64,000 bases of DNA from Agriotes lineatus. Its lineage: Eukaryota; Arthropoda; Insecta; Coleoptera; Elateridae. Below the pieces are notes generated by a model. That model was given only the letters and a program-made list of their open reading frames with translations, did not search any database and was not told where the DNA came from. Shown in pieces: positions 52,301-64,000 of this stretch. Position 1 is the first letter of the stretch. Every line of letters starts with the position of its first letter. Position numbers and translations under genes: made by a program. The DNA is taken from NCBI GenBank assembly GCA_940337035.1, contig CALNHX010005306.1, forward strand, positions 1-64,000, in the 5' to 3' direction.

Positions 52301-52420
52301 TAGAGATATTTCTTTTGCAATACTGGTACTCGTAAAACACAATATACGTGCAATTTAAGCTCTATGTTTCTATGTGGTCATTTCCAAATGCATAATCGAA
52401 AAAATACACACTCGACGAAA
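49331..52420 (+). repeat. 3093-bp duplicated satellite block, copy 2
   Basis: Partner of 46240-49330. The same A-run expansion occurs at about 49829. The block contains one 1399-bp and one 1694-bp unit. Confidence 0.7.
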
Positions 52421-53520
52421 ACCTCATAGTGTTATTAGGAGAGCCAGCTGTAGTAAATTGTTCATATTGTGGTTGAAGGGTGCCATGAATATGGATAAAA
52501 TACAATAAAATGTGATAAAAGTTCGCGGAAGTCGCAACAGCACTTATTAAACGATATCTTAAGGCGAATTCAGCATCCAATTGCTCTAGCAAGTGCATAG
52601 AGATATTTCTTTTGCAATACTAGTACTAGAAAAAACAGTAGAAGTGCAACTTAAGCTCTATGTTTGCATGTAGCCATTTTCAAGTGCATATTCTGAAAAA
52701 TATACACTCTACGAAAACCGCAGAGTGTTATTAGGACAGCCAGCTGTAGTAAATTGCTCATATTGTGGTTGAAGGGTGCCATGAATATGGATAAAATACA
52801 ATAAACTGTGATAAAAGTTCGCGGAAGTCGCAACAGCACTTATTAAACGCTATCTTAATGCGAATTCAGTATCCAATTGCTTTAGCAACGGCATAGAGAG
52901 ATTTCTTTTGCAATACTGGTACTCGTAAAGCAATAGAAGTACAAATTAAGAATCGTATTTTTATGTGGCCATTTCCAAGTGCATAATCTGGTAAATACAA
53001 ACGCTACGAACACATCAGAGTGTTATTAGGTGTCAAGTCCGCGGAAGTAGCTCTTAGTAAATTCTATCTTAATGCGAATGTAGCATTCAGTTGCTCTAGC
53101 AAGGGCATAGAGATATTTCTTTTGCAATACTGGTACTCGTAAAACACACTAGAAGTGCAACTTGAGCTTTATGTTTCCATGTGGCCATTTCCAAGTGCAT
53201 AATTTGAAAAATACACACTCTACGAAAACCTCATAGTGTTATTAGGACAGCCAGCTGTAGTAAATTGTTCATATTGTGGTTGATGGGTTCCATGAATACG
53301 GATAAAATAAAATAAAATGTGATAAGTCTGTGGCAGTCGCAATATCACTTATTAAGCGCTATCTTAATGCGAATTCAGCATCCAATTTCTCTAGCAAGGG
53401 CATAGAGATATTTCTTTTGCAATACTGGTACTCGTAAAACACAATATACGTGCAACTTAAGCTCTATGTTTCCATGTGGTCATTTCCAAATGCATAATCG
53501 AAAAAATACACACTCGACGA

Positions 53521-54918
53521 AAGCCTCATAGTGTTATTAGGAGAGCCAGCTGTAGTAAATTGTTCATATTGTGGTTGATGGGTGACATGAATATGGATAA
53601 AATACAATAAAATGTGATAAAAGTTCGCGGAAGTCGCAACAGCCCTTATTAGACTCTATCTTAATACGAATTCAGCATGTAATTGCTCTATTAAGGGCAT
53701 AGAGATATTTCTTTTGCAATACTAGTACTAGAAAAAACAGTAGAAGTGCAACTTAAGCTCTATGTTTGCATGTAGCCATTTTCAAGTGCATATTCTGAAA
53801 AATATACACACTACGAAAACCGCAGAGTGTTATTAGGACAGCCAGCTATAGTAAATTGTTCATATTGTGGTTGAAGGGTGCCATGAATATGGATAAAATA
53901 CAATAAAATGTGATAAAAGTTCGCGGAAGTCGCAACAGCACTTATTAAACGCTATCTTAATGCGAGTTCAGCATCCAATTGCTCTAGCAAGGGCATAGAG
54001 ATATTTCTTTTGCAATACTAGTACTAGAAAAAACACTAGAAGTGCAACTTAAGCTCTATGTTTGCATGTAGCCATTTTCAAGTGCATATTCTGAAAAATA
54101 TACACACTACGAAAACCGCAGAGTGTTATTAGGATAGCCAGCTGTAGTAAATTGCTCATAATGTGGTTGAAGGGTGCCATGAAAATGGATAAAATACAAT
54201 AAACTGTGATAAAAGTTCGCGGAAGTCGCAACAGCACTTATTAAATGCTATCTTAATCCGAATTCAGTATCCAATTGCTTTAGCAACGGCATAGAGAGAT
54301 TTCTTTTGCAATACTGGTACTCGTAAAGCAATAGAAGTACAAATTAAGAATCGTATTTTTATTTGGCCATTTCCAAGTGCATAATCTGGTAAATACAAAC
54401 GCTACGAACACATCAGAGTGTTATTAGGTGTCAAGTCCGTGGAAGTAGCTCTTAGTAAATTCTATCGTAATGCGAATGTAGCATTCAGTTGCTCTAGCAA
54501 GGGCATAGAGATATTTCTTTTGCAATACTGGTACTCGTAAAACACACTAGAAGTGCAACTTGAGCTTTATGTTTCCATGTGGCCATTTCCAAGTGCATAA
54601 TTTGAAAAATACACACTCTACGAAAACCTCATAGTGTTATTAGGACAGCCAGCTGTAGTAAATTGTTCATATTGTGGTTGATGGGTTCCATGAATACGGA
54701 TAAAATAAAATAAAATGTGATAAGTCTGTGGCAGTCGCAATATCACTTATTAAGCGCTATCTTAATGCGAATTCAGCATCCAATTTCTCTAGCAAGGGCA
54801 TAGAGATATTTCTTTTGCAATACTGGTACTCGTAAAACACAATATACGTGCAACTTAAGCTCTATGTTTCCATGTGGTCATTTCCAAATGCATAATCGAA
54901 AAAATACACACTCGACGA
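53521..54918 (+). repeat. 1398-bp higher-order unit, duplicated, copy 1
   Basis: Carries six variants found only here and in the next unit: AAAGCCTC followed by TTATTAGACTC, CTCTATTAAGG, CATAATGTGG, GAAAATGG and AATCCGAATTC, each repeated exactly 1398 bp downstream. Confidence 0.8.
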
Positions 54919-55409
54919 AAGCCTCATAGTGTTATTAGGAGAGCCAGCTGTAGTAAATTGTTCATATTGTGGTTGATGGGTGACATGAATATGGATAAAA
55001 TACAATAAAATGTGATAAAAGTTCGCGGAAGTCGCAACAGCCCTTATTAGACTCTATCTTAATACGAATTCAGCATGTAATTGCTCTATTAAGGGCATAG
55101 AGATATTTCTTTTGCAATACTAGTACTAGAAAAAACAGTAGAAGTGCAACTTAAGCTCTATGTTTGCATGTAGCCATTTTCAAGTGCATATTCTGAAAAA
55201 TATACACACTACGAAAACCGCAGAGTGTTATTAGGACAGCCAGCTATAGTAAATTGTTCATATTGTGGTTGAAGGGTGCCATGAATATGGATAAAATACA
55301 ATAAAATGTGATAAAAGTTCGCGGAAGTCGCAACAGCACTTATTAAACGCTATCTTAATGCGAGTTCAGCATCCAATTGCTCTAGCAAGGGCATAGAGAT
55401 ATTTCTTTT
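54012..55409 (+). repeat. reference 5-monomer higher-order repeat unit (1398 bp)
   Basis: Measured from one GCAATACT landmark to the next, the unit is M1 54012-54307 (296), M2 54308-54521 (214), M3 54522-54816 (295), M4 54817-55113 (297) and M5 55114-55409 (296). The sum is exactly 1398. The same order and lengths recur through most of 33-60 kb. Confidence 0.9.
54308..54521 (+). repeat. short satellite monomer M2 (82-bp internal deletion)
   Basis: Recognised by GTACTCGTAAAGCAATAGAAG and ATTAAGAATCGTATTTTTAT. Compared with full monomers it lacks about 82 bp between GTTATTAGG and TGTCAAGTCCG, the segment that elsewhere holds CAGCCAGCTGTAGTAAATTG through to the A-tracts. It occurs about once per higher-order unit across the array and so serves as a phase marker. 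Confidence 0.9.
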
Positions 55410-56316
55410 GCAATACTAGTACTAGAAAAAACACTAGAAGTGCAACTTAAGCTCTATGTTTGCATGTAGCCATTTTCAAGTGCATATTCTGAAAAATATA
55501 CACACTACGAAAACCGCAGAGTGTTATTAGGATAGCCAGCTGTAGTAAATTGCTCATAATGTGGTTGAAGGGTGCCATGAAAATGGATAAAATACAATAA
55601 ACTGTGATAAAAGTTCGCGGAAGTCGCAACAGCACTTATTAAATGCTATCTTAATCCGAATTCAGTATCCAATTGCTTTAGCAACGGCATAGAGAGATTT
55701 CTTTTGCAATACTGGTACTCGTAAAGCAATAGAAGTACAAATTAAGAATCGTATTTTTATTTGGCCATTTCCAAGTGCATAATCTGGTAAATACAAACGC
55801 TACGAACACATCAGAGTGTTATTAGGTGTCAAGTCCGTGGAAGTAGCTCTTAGTAAATTCTATCGTAATGCGAATGTAGCATTCAGTTGCTCTAGCAAGG
55901 GCATAGAGATATTTCTTTTGCAATACTGGTACTCGTAAAACACACTAGAAGTGCAACTTGAGCTTTATGTTTCCATGTGGCCATTTCCAAGTGCATAATT
56001 TGAAAAATACACACTCTACGAAAACCTCATAGTGTTATTAGGACAGCCAGCTGTAGTAAATTGTTCATATTGTGGTTGATGGGTTCCATGAATACGGATA
56101 AAATAAAATAAAATGTGATAAGTCTGTGGCAGTCGCAATATCACTTATTAAGCGCTATCTTAATGCGAATTCAGCATCCAATTTCTCTAGCAAGGGCATA
56201 GAGATATTTCTTTTGCAATACTGGTACTCGTAAAACACAATATACGTGCAACTTAAGCTCTATGTTTCCATGTGGTCATTTCCAAATGCATAATCGAAAA
56301 AATACACACTCGACGA
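54919..56316 (+). repeat. 1398-bp higher-order unit, duplicated, copy 2
   Basis: Appears identical to 53521-54918 by eye for the variants checked. The next unit returns to AAAACCTC at about 56316. Confidence 0.8.
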
Positions 56317-59300
56317 AAACCTCATAGTGTTATTAGGAGAGCAAGCTGTAGTAAATTGTTCATATTGTGGTTGATGGGTGACATGAATATGGATAAAATA
56401 CAATAAAATGTGATAAAAGTTCGCGGAAGTCGCAACAGCCCTTATTAAACTCTATCTTAATACGAATTCAGCATGTAACTGCTCTAGTAAGGGCATAGAG
56501 ATATTTCTTTTGCAATACTAGTACTAGAAAAAACAGTAGAAGTGCAACTTAAGCTCTATGTTTGCATGTAGCCATTTTCAAGTGCATATTCTGAAAAATA
56601 TACACACTACGAAAACCGCAGAGTGTTATTAGGACAGCCAGCTATAGTAAATTGTTCATATTGTGGTTGAAGGGTGCCATGAATATGGATAAAATACAAT
56701 AAAATGTGATAAAAGTTCGCGGAAGTCGCAACAGCACTTATTAAACGCTATCTTAAGGCGAATTCAGCATCCAATTGCTCTAGCAAGGGCATAGAGATAT
56801 TTCTTTTGCAATACTAGTACTAGAAAAAACAGTAGAAGTGCAACTTAAGCTCTATGTTTGCATGTAGCCATTTTCAAGTGCATATTCTGAAAAATATACA
56901 CTCTACGAAAACCGCAGGGTGTTATTAGGACAGCCAGCTGTAGTAAATTGCTCATATTGTGGTTGAAGGGTGCCATGAATATGGATAAAATACAATAAAC
57001 TGTGATAAAAGTTTGCGGAAGTCGCAACAGCACTTATTAAACGCTATCTTAATGCGAGTTCAGCATCCAATTGCTCTAGCAAGGGCATAGAGATATTTCT
57101 TTTGCAATACTAGTACTAGAAAAAACACTAGAAGTGCAACTTAAGCTCTATGTTTGCATGTAGCCATTTTCAAGTGCATATTCTGAAAAATATACACACT
57201 ACGAAAACCGCAGAGTGTTATTAGGATAGCCAGCTGTAGTAAATTGCTCATATTGTGGTTGAAGGGTGCCATGAATATGGATAAAATACAATAAACTGTG
57301 ATAAAAGTTCGCGGAAGTCGCAACAGCACTTATTAAATGCTATCTTAATGCGAATTCAGTATCCAATTGCTTTAGCAACGGCATAGAGAGATTTCTTTTG
57401 CAATACTGGTACTCGTAAAGCAATAGAAGTACAAATTAAGAATCGTATTTTTATTTGGCCATTTCCAAGTGCATAATCTGGTAAATACAAACGCTACGAA
57501 CACATCAGAGTGTTATTAGGTGTCAAGTCCGTGGAAGTAGCTCTTAGTAAATTCTATCGTAATGCGAATGTAGCATTCAGTTGCTCTAGCAAGGGCATAG
57601 AGATATTTCTTTTGCAATACTGGTACTCGTAAAACACACTAGAAGTGCAACTTGAGCTTTATGTTTCCATGTGGCCATTTCCAAGTGCATAATTTGAAAA
57701 ATACACACTCTACGAAAACCTCATAGTGTTATTAGGACAGCCAGCTGTAGTAAATTGTTCATATTGTGGTTGATGGGTTCCATGAATACGGATAAAATAA
57801 AATAAAATGTGATAAGTCTGTGGCAGTCGCAATATCACTTATTAAGCGCTATCTTAATGCGAATTCAGCATCCAATTTCTCTAGCAAGGGCATAGAGATA
57901 TTTCTTTTGCAATACTGGTACTCGTAAAACACAATATACGTGCAACTTAAGCTCTATGTTTCCATGTGGTCATTTCCAAATGCATAATCGAAAAAATACA
58001 CACTCGACGAAAACCTCATAGTGTTATTAGGAGAACCAGCTGTAGTAAATTGTTCATATTGTGGTTGAAGGGTGCCATGAATATGGATAAAATACAATAA
58101 AATGTGATAAAAGTTCGCGGAAGTCGCAACAGCACCTATTAAACGATATCTTAAGGCGAATTCAGCATCCAATTGCTCTAGCAAGGGCATAGAGATATTT
58201 CTTTTGCAATACTAGTACTAGAAAAAACAGTAGAAGTGCAACTTAAGCTCTATGTTTGCATGTAGCCATTTTCAAGTGCATATTCTGAAAAATATACACT
58301 CTACGAAAACCGCAGAGTGTTATTAGGACAGCCAGCTGTAGTAAATTGCTCATATTGTGGTTGAAGGGTGCCATGAATATGGATAAAATACAATAAACTG
58401 TGATAAAAGTTCGCGGAAGTCGCAACAGCACTTATTAAACGCTATCTTAATGCGAATTCAGTATCCAATTGCTTTAGCAACGGCATAGAGAGATTTCTTT
58501 TGCAATACTGGTACTCGTAAAGCAATAGAAGTACAAATTAAGAATCGTATTTTTATGTGGCCATTTCCAAGTGCATAATCTGGTAAATACAAACGCTACG
58601 AACACATCAGAGTGTTATTAGGTGTCAAGTCCGCGGAAGTAGCTCTTAGTAAATTCTATCTTAATGCGAATGTAGCATTCAGTTGCTCTAGCAAGGGCAT
58701 AGAGATATTTCTTTTGCAATACTGGTACTCGTAAAACACACTAGAAGTGCAACTTGAGCTTTATGTTTCCATGTGGCCATTTCCAAGTGCATAATTTGAA
58801 AAATACACACTCTACGAAAACCTCATAGTGTTATTAGGACAGCCAGCTGTAGTAAATTGTTCATATTGTGGTTGATGGGTTCCATGAATACGGATAAAAT
58901 AAAATAAAATGTGATAAGTCTGTGGCAGTCGCAATATCACTTATTAAGCGCTATCTTAATGCGAATTCAGCATCCAATTTCTCTAGCAAGGGCATAGAGA
59001 TATTTCTTTTGCAATACTGGTACTCGTAAAACACAATATACGTGCAACTTAAGCTCTATGTTTCCATGTGGTCATTTCCAAATGCATAATCGAAAAAATA
59101 CACACTCGACGAAAACCTCATAGTGTTATTAGGAGAGCCAGCTGTAGTAAATTGTTCATATTGTGGTTGATGGGTGACATGAATATGGATAAAATACAAT
59201 AAAATGTGATAAAAGTTCGCGGAAGTCGCAACAGCCCTTATTAAACTCTATCTTAATACGAATTCAGCATGTAATTGCTCTAGTAAGGGCATAGAGATAT

Positions 59301-60074
59301 TTCTTTTGCAATACTAGTACTAGAAAAAACAGTAGAAGTGCAACTTAAGCTCTATGTTTGCATGTAGCCATTTTCAAGTGCATATTCTGAAAAATATACA
59401 CACTACGAAAACCGCAGAGTGTTATTAGGACAGCCAGTTATAGTAAATTGTTCATATTGTGGTTGAAGGGTGCCATGAATATGGATAAAATACAATAAAA
59501 TGTGATAAAAGTTCGCGGAAGTCGCAACAGCACTTATTAAACGCTATCTTAATGCGAGTTCAGCATCCAATTGCTCTAGCAAGGGCATAGAGATATTTCT
59601 TTTGCAATACTAGTACTAGAAAAAACAGTAGAAGTGCAACTTAAGCTCTATGTTTGCATGTAGCCATTTTCAAGTGCATATTCTGAAAAATATACACTCT
59701 ACGAAAACCGCAGAGTGTTATTAGGATAGCCAGCTGTAGTAAATTGCTCATATTGTGGTTGAAGGGTGCCATGAATATGGATAAAATACAATAAACTGTG
59801 ATAAAAGTTCGCGGAAGTCGCAACAGCACTTATTAAACGCTATCTTAATGCGAATTCAGTATCCAATTGCTTTAGCAACGGCATAGAGAGATTTCTTTTG
59901 CAATACTGGTACTCGTAAAGCAATAGAAGTACAAATTAAGAATCGTATTTTTATGTGGCCATTTCCAAGTGCATAATCTGGTAAATACAAACGCTACGAA
60001 CACATCAGAGTGTTATTAGGTGTCAAGTCCGCGGAAGTAGCTCTTAGTAAATTCTATCTTAATGCGAATGTAGC

Positions 60075-62787
60075 ATTCAATTGCTTTAGCAAGGGCATAG
60101 AGATATTTCTTTTGCAATACTGGTACTCGTAAAACACACTAGAAGTGCAACTTGAGCTTTATGTTTCCATGTGGCCATTTCCAAGTGCATAATTTGAAAA
60201 ATACACACTCTACGAAAACCTCATAGTGTTATTAGGACAGCCAGCTGTAGTAAATTGTTCATATTGTGGTTGATGGGTTCCATGAATACGGATAAAATAA
60301 AATAAAATGTGATAAGTCTGTGGCAGTCGCAATATCACTTATTAAGCGCTATCTTAATGCGAATTCAGCATCTAATTTCTCTAGCAAGGTCATAGAGATA
60401 TTTCTTTTGCAATACTGGTACTCGTAAAACACAATATACGTGCAACTTAAGCTCTATGTTTCCATGTGGTCATTTCCAAATGCATAATCGAAAAAATACA
60501 CACTCGACGAAAACCTCAGAGTGTTATTAGGACAGCCAGCTGTAGTAAATTGCTCATATTGTGGTTGAAGGGTGCCATGAATATGGATAAAATACAATAA
60601 ACTGTGATAAAAGTTCGCGGAAGTCGCAACAGCACTTATTAAACGCTATCTTAATGCGAATTCAGTATCCAATTGCTTTAGCAACGGCATAGAGAGATTT
60701 CTTTTGCAATACTGGTACTCGTAAAGCAATAGAAGTACAAATTAAGAATCGTATTTTTATGTGGCCATTTCCAAGTGCATAATCTGGTAAATACAAACGC
60801 TACGAACACATCAGAGTGTTATTAGGTGTCAAGTCCGCGGAAGTAGCTCTTAGTAAATTCTATCTTAATGCGAATGTAGCATTCAGTTGCTCTAGCAAGG
60901 GCATAGAGATATTTCTTTTGCAATACTGGTACTCGTAAAACACACTAGAAGTGCAACTTGAGCTTTATGTTTCCATGTGGCCATTTCCAAGTGCATAATT
61001 TGAAAAATACACACTCTACGAAAACCTCATAGTGTTATTAGGACAGCCAGCTGTAGTAAATTGTTCATATTGTGGTTGATGGGTTCCATGAATACGGATA
61101 AAATAAAATAAAATGTGATAAGTCTGTGGCAGTCGCAATATCACTTATTAAGCGCTATCTTAATGCGAATTCAGCATCCAATTTCTCTAGCAAGGGCATA
61201 GAGATATTTCTTTTGCAATACTGGTACTCGTAAAACACAATATACGTGCAACTTAAGCTCTATGTTTCCATGTGGTCATTTCCAAATGCATAATCGAAAA
61301 AATACACACTCGACGAAAACCTCATAGTGTTATTAGGACAGCCATTTATAGCAAATTGTTCATATTGTGGTTGAAGGGTGCCATGAATATGGATAAAATA
61401 CAATAAAATGTGATAAAAGTTCGCGGAAGTCGCAACAGCACTTATTAAACGCTATCTTAATGCGAGTTCAGCATCCAATTGCTCTAGCAAGGGCATAGAG
61501 ATATTTCTTTTGCAATACTAGTACTAGAAAAAACAGTAGAAGTGCAACTTAAGCTCTATGTTTGCATGTAGCCATTTTCAAGTGCATATTCTGAAAAATA
61601 TACACTCTACGAAAACCGCAGTGTTATTAGGATAGCCAGCTGTAGTAAATTGCTCATATTGTGGTTGAAGGGTGCCATGAATATGGATAAAATACAATAA
61701 ACTGTGATAAAAGTTCGCGGAAGTCACTACAGCACTTATTAAACGCTATCTTAATGCGAATTCAGTATCCAATTGCTTTAGCAACGGCATAGAGAGATTT
61801 CTTTTGCAATACTGGTACTCGTAAAGCAATAGAAGTACAAATTAAGAATCGTATTTTTATGTGGCCATTTCCAAGTGCATAATCTGGTAAATACAAACGC
61901 TACGAACACATCAGAGTGTTATTAGGTGTCAAGTCCGCGGAAGTAGCTCTTAGTAAATTCTATCTTAATGCGAATGTAGCATTCAATTGCTTTAGCAAGG
62001 GCATAGAGATATTTCTTTTGCAATACTGGTACTCGTAAAACACACTAGAAGTGCAACTTGAGCTTTATGTTTCCATGTGGCCATTTCCAAGTGCATAATT
62101 TGAAAAATACACACTCTACGAAAACCTCATAGTGTTATTAGGACAGCCAGCTGTAGTAAATTGTTCATATTGTGGTTGATGGGTTCCATGAATACGGATA
62201 AAATAAAATAAAATGTGATAAGTCTGTGGCAGTCGCAATATCACTTATTAAGCGCTATCTTAATGCGAATTCAGCATCCAATTTCTCTAGCAAGGTCATA
62301 GAGATATTTCTTTTGCAATACTGGTACTCGTAAAACACAATATACGTGCAACTTAAGCTCTATGTTTCCATGTGGTCATTTCCAAATGCATAATCGAAAA
62401 AATACACACTCGACGAAAACCTCAGAGTGTTATTAGGACAGCCAGCTGTAGTAAATTGCTCATATTGTGGTTGAAGGGTGCCATGAATATGGATAAAATA
62501 CAATAAACTGTGATAAAAGTTCGCGGAAGTCGCAACAGCACTTATTAAACGCTATCTTAATGCGAATTCAGTATCCAATTGCTTTAGCAACGGCATAGAG
62601 AGATTTCTTTTGCAATACTGGTACTCGTAAAGCAATAGAAGTACAAATTAAGAATCGTATTTTTATGTGGCCATTTCCAAGTGCATAATCTGGTAAATAC
62701 AAACGCTACGAACACATCAGAGTGTTATTAGGTGTCAAGTCCGCGGAAGTAGCTCTTAGTAAATTCTATCTTAATGCGAATGTAGCA
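60075..62787 (+). repeat. compact 806-bp three-monomer units near window end
   Basis: Landmark spacing here is 806, 1100 and 806 bp. The 806-bp units consist of M3, an M4/M1 hybrid (ACTCGACGAAAACCTCAGAG at about 60503 and 62409) and M2. Rare variants AAGGTCATAG (60386, 62292) and ATTCAATTGCTTTAGC (60075, 61981, 62787) link the copies. Confidence 0.8.
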
Positions 62788-64000
62788 TTCAATTGCTTTA
62801 GCAAGGGCATAGAGATATTTCTTTTGCAATACTGGTACTCGTAAAACACACTAGAAGTGCAACTTGAGCTTTATGTTTCCATGTGGCCATTTCCAAGTGC
62901 ATAATTTGAAAAATACACACTCTACGAAAACCTCATAGTGTTATTAGGACAGCCAGCTGTAGTAAATTGTTCATATTGTGGTTGATGGGTTCCATGAATA
63001 CGGATAAAATAAAATAAAATGTGATAAGTCTGTGGCAGTCGCAATATCACTTATTAAGCGCTATCTTAATGCGAATTCAGCATCCAATTTCTCTAACAAG
63101 GGCATAGAGATATTTCTTTTGCAATACTGGTACTCGTAAAACACAATATACGTGCAACTTAAGCTCTATGTTTCCATGTGGTCATTTCCAAATGCATAAT
63201 CGAAAAAATACACATTCGACGAAAACCTCATAGTGTTATTAGGAGAGCCAGCTGTAGTAAATTGTTCATATTGTGGTTGATGGGTGACATGAATATGGAT
63301 AAAATACAATAAAATGTGATAAAAGTTCGCGGAAGTTGCAACAGCCCTTATTAAACTCTATCTTAATACGAATTCAGCATGTAATTGCTCTAGTAAGGGC
63401 ATAGAGATATTTCTTTTGCAATACTAGTACTAGAAAAAACAGTAGAAGTGCAACTTAAGCTCTATGTTTGCATGTAGCCATTTTCAAGTGCATATTCTGA
63501 AAAATATACACACTACGAAAACCGCAGAGTGTTATTAGGACAGCCAGCTATAGTAAATTGTTCATATTGTGGTTGAAGGGTGCCATGAATATGGATAAAA
63601 TACAATAAAATGTGATAAAAGTTCGCGGAAGTCGCAACAGCACTTATTAAACGCTATCTTAATGCGAGTTCAGCATCCAATTGCTCTAGCAAGGACATAG
63701 AGATATTTCTTTTGCAATACTAGTACTAGAAAAAACAGTAGAAGTGCAACTTAAGCTCTATGTTTGCATGTAGCCATTTTCAAGTGCATATTCTGAAAAA
63801 TATACACTCTACGAAAACCGCAGAGTGTTATTAGGATAGCCAGCTGTAGTAAATTGCTCATATTGTGGTTGAAGGGTGCCATGAATATGGATAAAATACA
63901 ATAAACTGTGATAAAAGTTCGCGGAAGTCGCAACAGCACTTATTAAACGCTATCTTAATGCGAATTCAGTATCCAATTGCTTTAGCAACGGCATAGAGAG

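Larger units (their letters stand above)
16572..64000 (+). repeat. satellite DNA array with higher-order repeat structure
   Basis: Uninterrupted head-to-tail array of about 170 monomers running to the window end. Full monomers are 295-297 bp. All share the conserved core CTCTAGCAAGGGCATAGAG followed by ATATTTCTTTTGCAATACT. Five monomer types, here called M1-M5, differ at fixed positions. M1 and M5 have CAATACTAGTACTAG; M3 and M4 have CAATACTGGTACTCG; M2 is a 214-bp short form. The usual order is M1-M2-M3-M4-M5, giving a 1398-bp unit. All monomers are in the same orientation and no transposon interrupts the array. It is AT-rich with regular A-tracts (GATAAAATACAATAAAATG). Confidence 0.97.

Noticed and set aside
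17645..63939. Some thirty minus-strand 62-residue open frames beginning MLLRLPRTFITVYC in the satellite
   Set aside because: All lie in M1 monomers at the same register and vary only as the repeat varies; many M1 copies have the frame broken by one-base indels. This is repeat homogenisation, not a gene family.
16572..64000. CRISPR-like or rDNA spacer array
   Set aside because: No unique spacers, no rRNA coding, 296-bp monomers and clearly eukaryotic surroundings.

Overview
The window looks like a repeat-dense, probably pericentromeric, stretch of an arthropod (most likely insect) nuclear genome. The evidence is its strongly AT-rich composition, the lack of any intact host gene, and the mix of a P-type THAP transposon, a mariner derivative, a hAT derivative, a Penelope-like retroelement, a non-LTR retrotransposon and a very large satellite. 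I cannot resolve the insect order from the sequence. I saw no bacterial or viral gene, rRNA, tRNA or CRISPR array.

Region 1 (1-3635): a nearly complete P-superfamily DNA transposon with 33-bp terminal inverted repeats. It encodes a THAP/RNase-H-like transposase broken by only two small lesions: an in-frame stop at 798-800 and a one-base shift in an A run at 2548-2555. It abuts a fragment of a cysteine-rich insect protein (3642-3905).

Region 2 (3636-16571): a graveyard of mobile elements. In order it holds a minisatellite block (5145-5530), two perfect-hairpin MITE-like units (6564-6987), a TCCG microsatellite and hairpin (8811-9144), a 'TAGCTGTTACCCGCG' interspersed repeat (9232-9803), a 2-kb foldback element (9819-11860) containing a nested hAT derivative with a perfect 8-bp target-site duplication (10591-11408), a minus-strand Penelope-like remnant with GIY-YIG coding (12722-13703), an internally deleted mariner-type element (13925-14468), a second inverted copy of the minisatellite (14935-15300), and a LINE reverse transcriptase remnant (15331-16292).

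Region 3 (16572-64000): one uninterrupted head-to-tail satellite array of about 170 monomers. Full monomers are about 296 bp. A 214-bp monomer lacking 82 bp recurs about once per unit and defines a higher-order repeat. The commonest unit is 1398 bp (296+214+295+297+296). Spacing between successive short-monomer landmarks is quantised as 806 + k x 296 bp (806, 1102, 1398, 1694) in 28 of 33 intervals. Nested near-identical duplications of 1398, 2734, 3093 and about 6770 bp show recent unequal exchange or amplification. The higher-order organisation of this satellite is the most notable feature of the window.

No genes here work together as a pathway. The transposase fragments and RT belong to separate selfish elements. 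The 62-residue open frames repeated throughout the satellite are by-products of repeat homogenisation, not genes.
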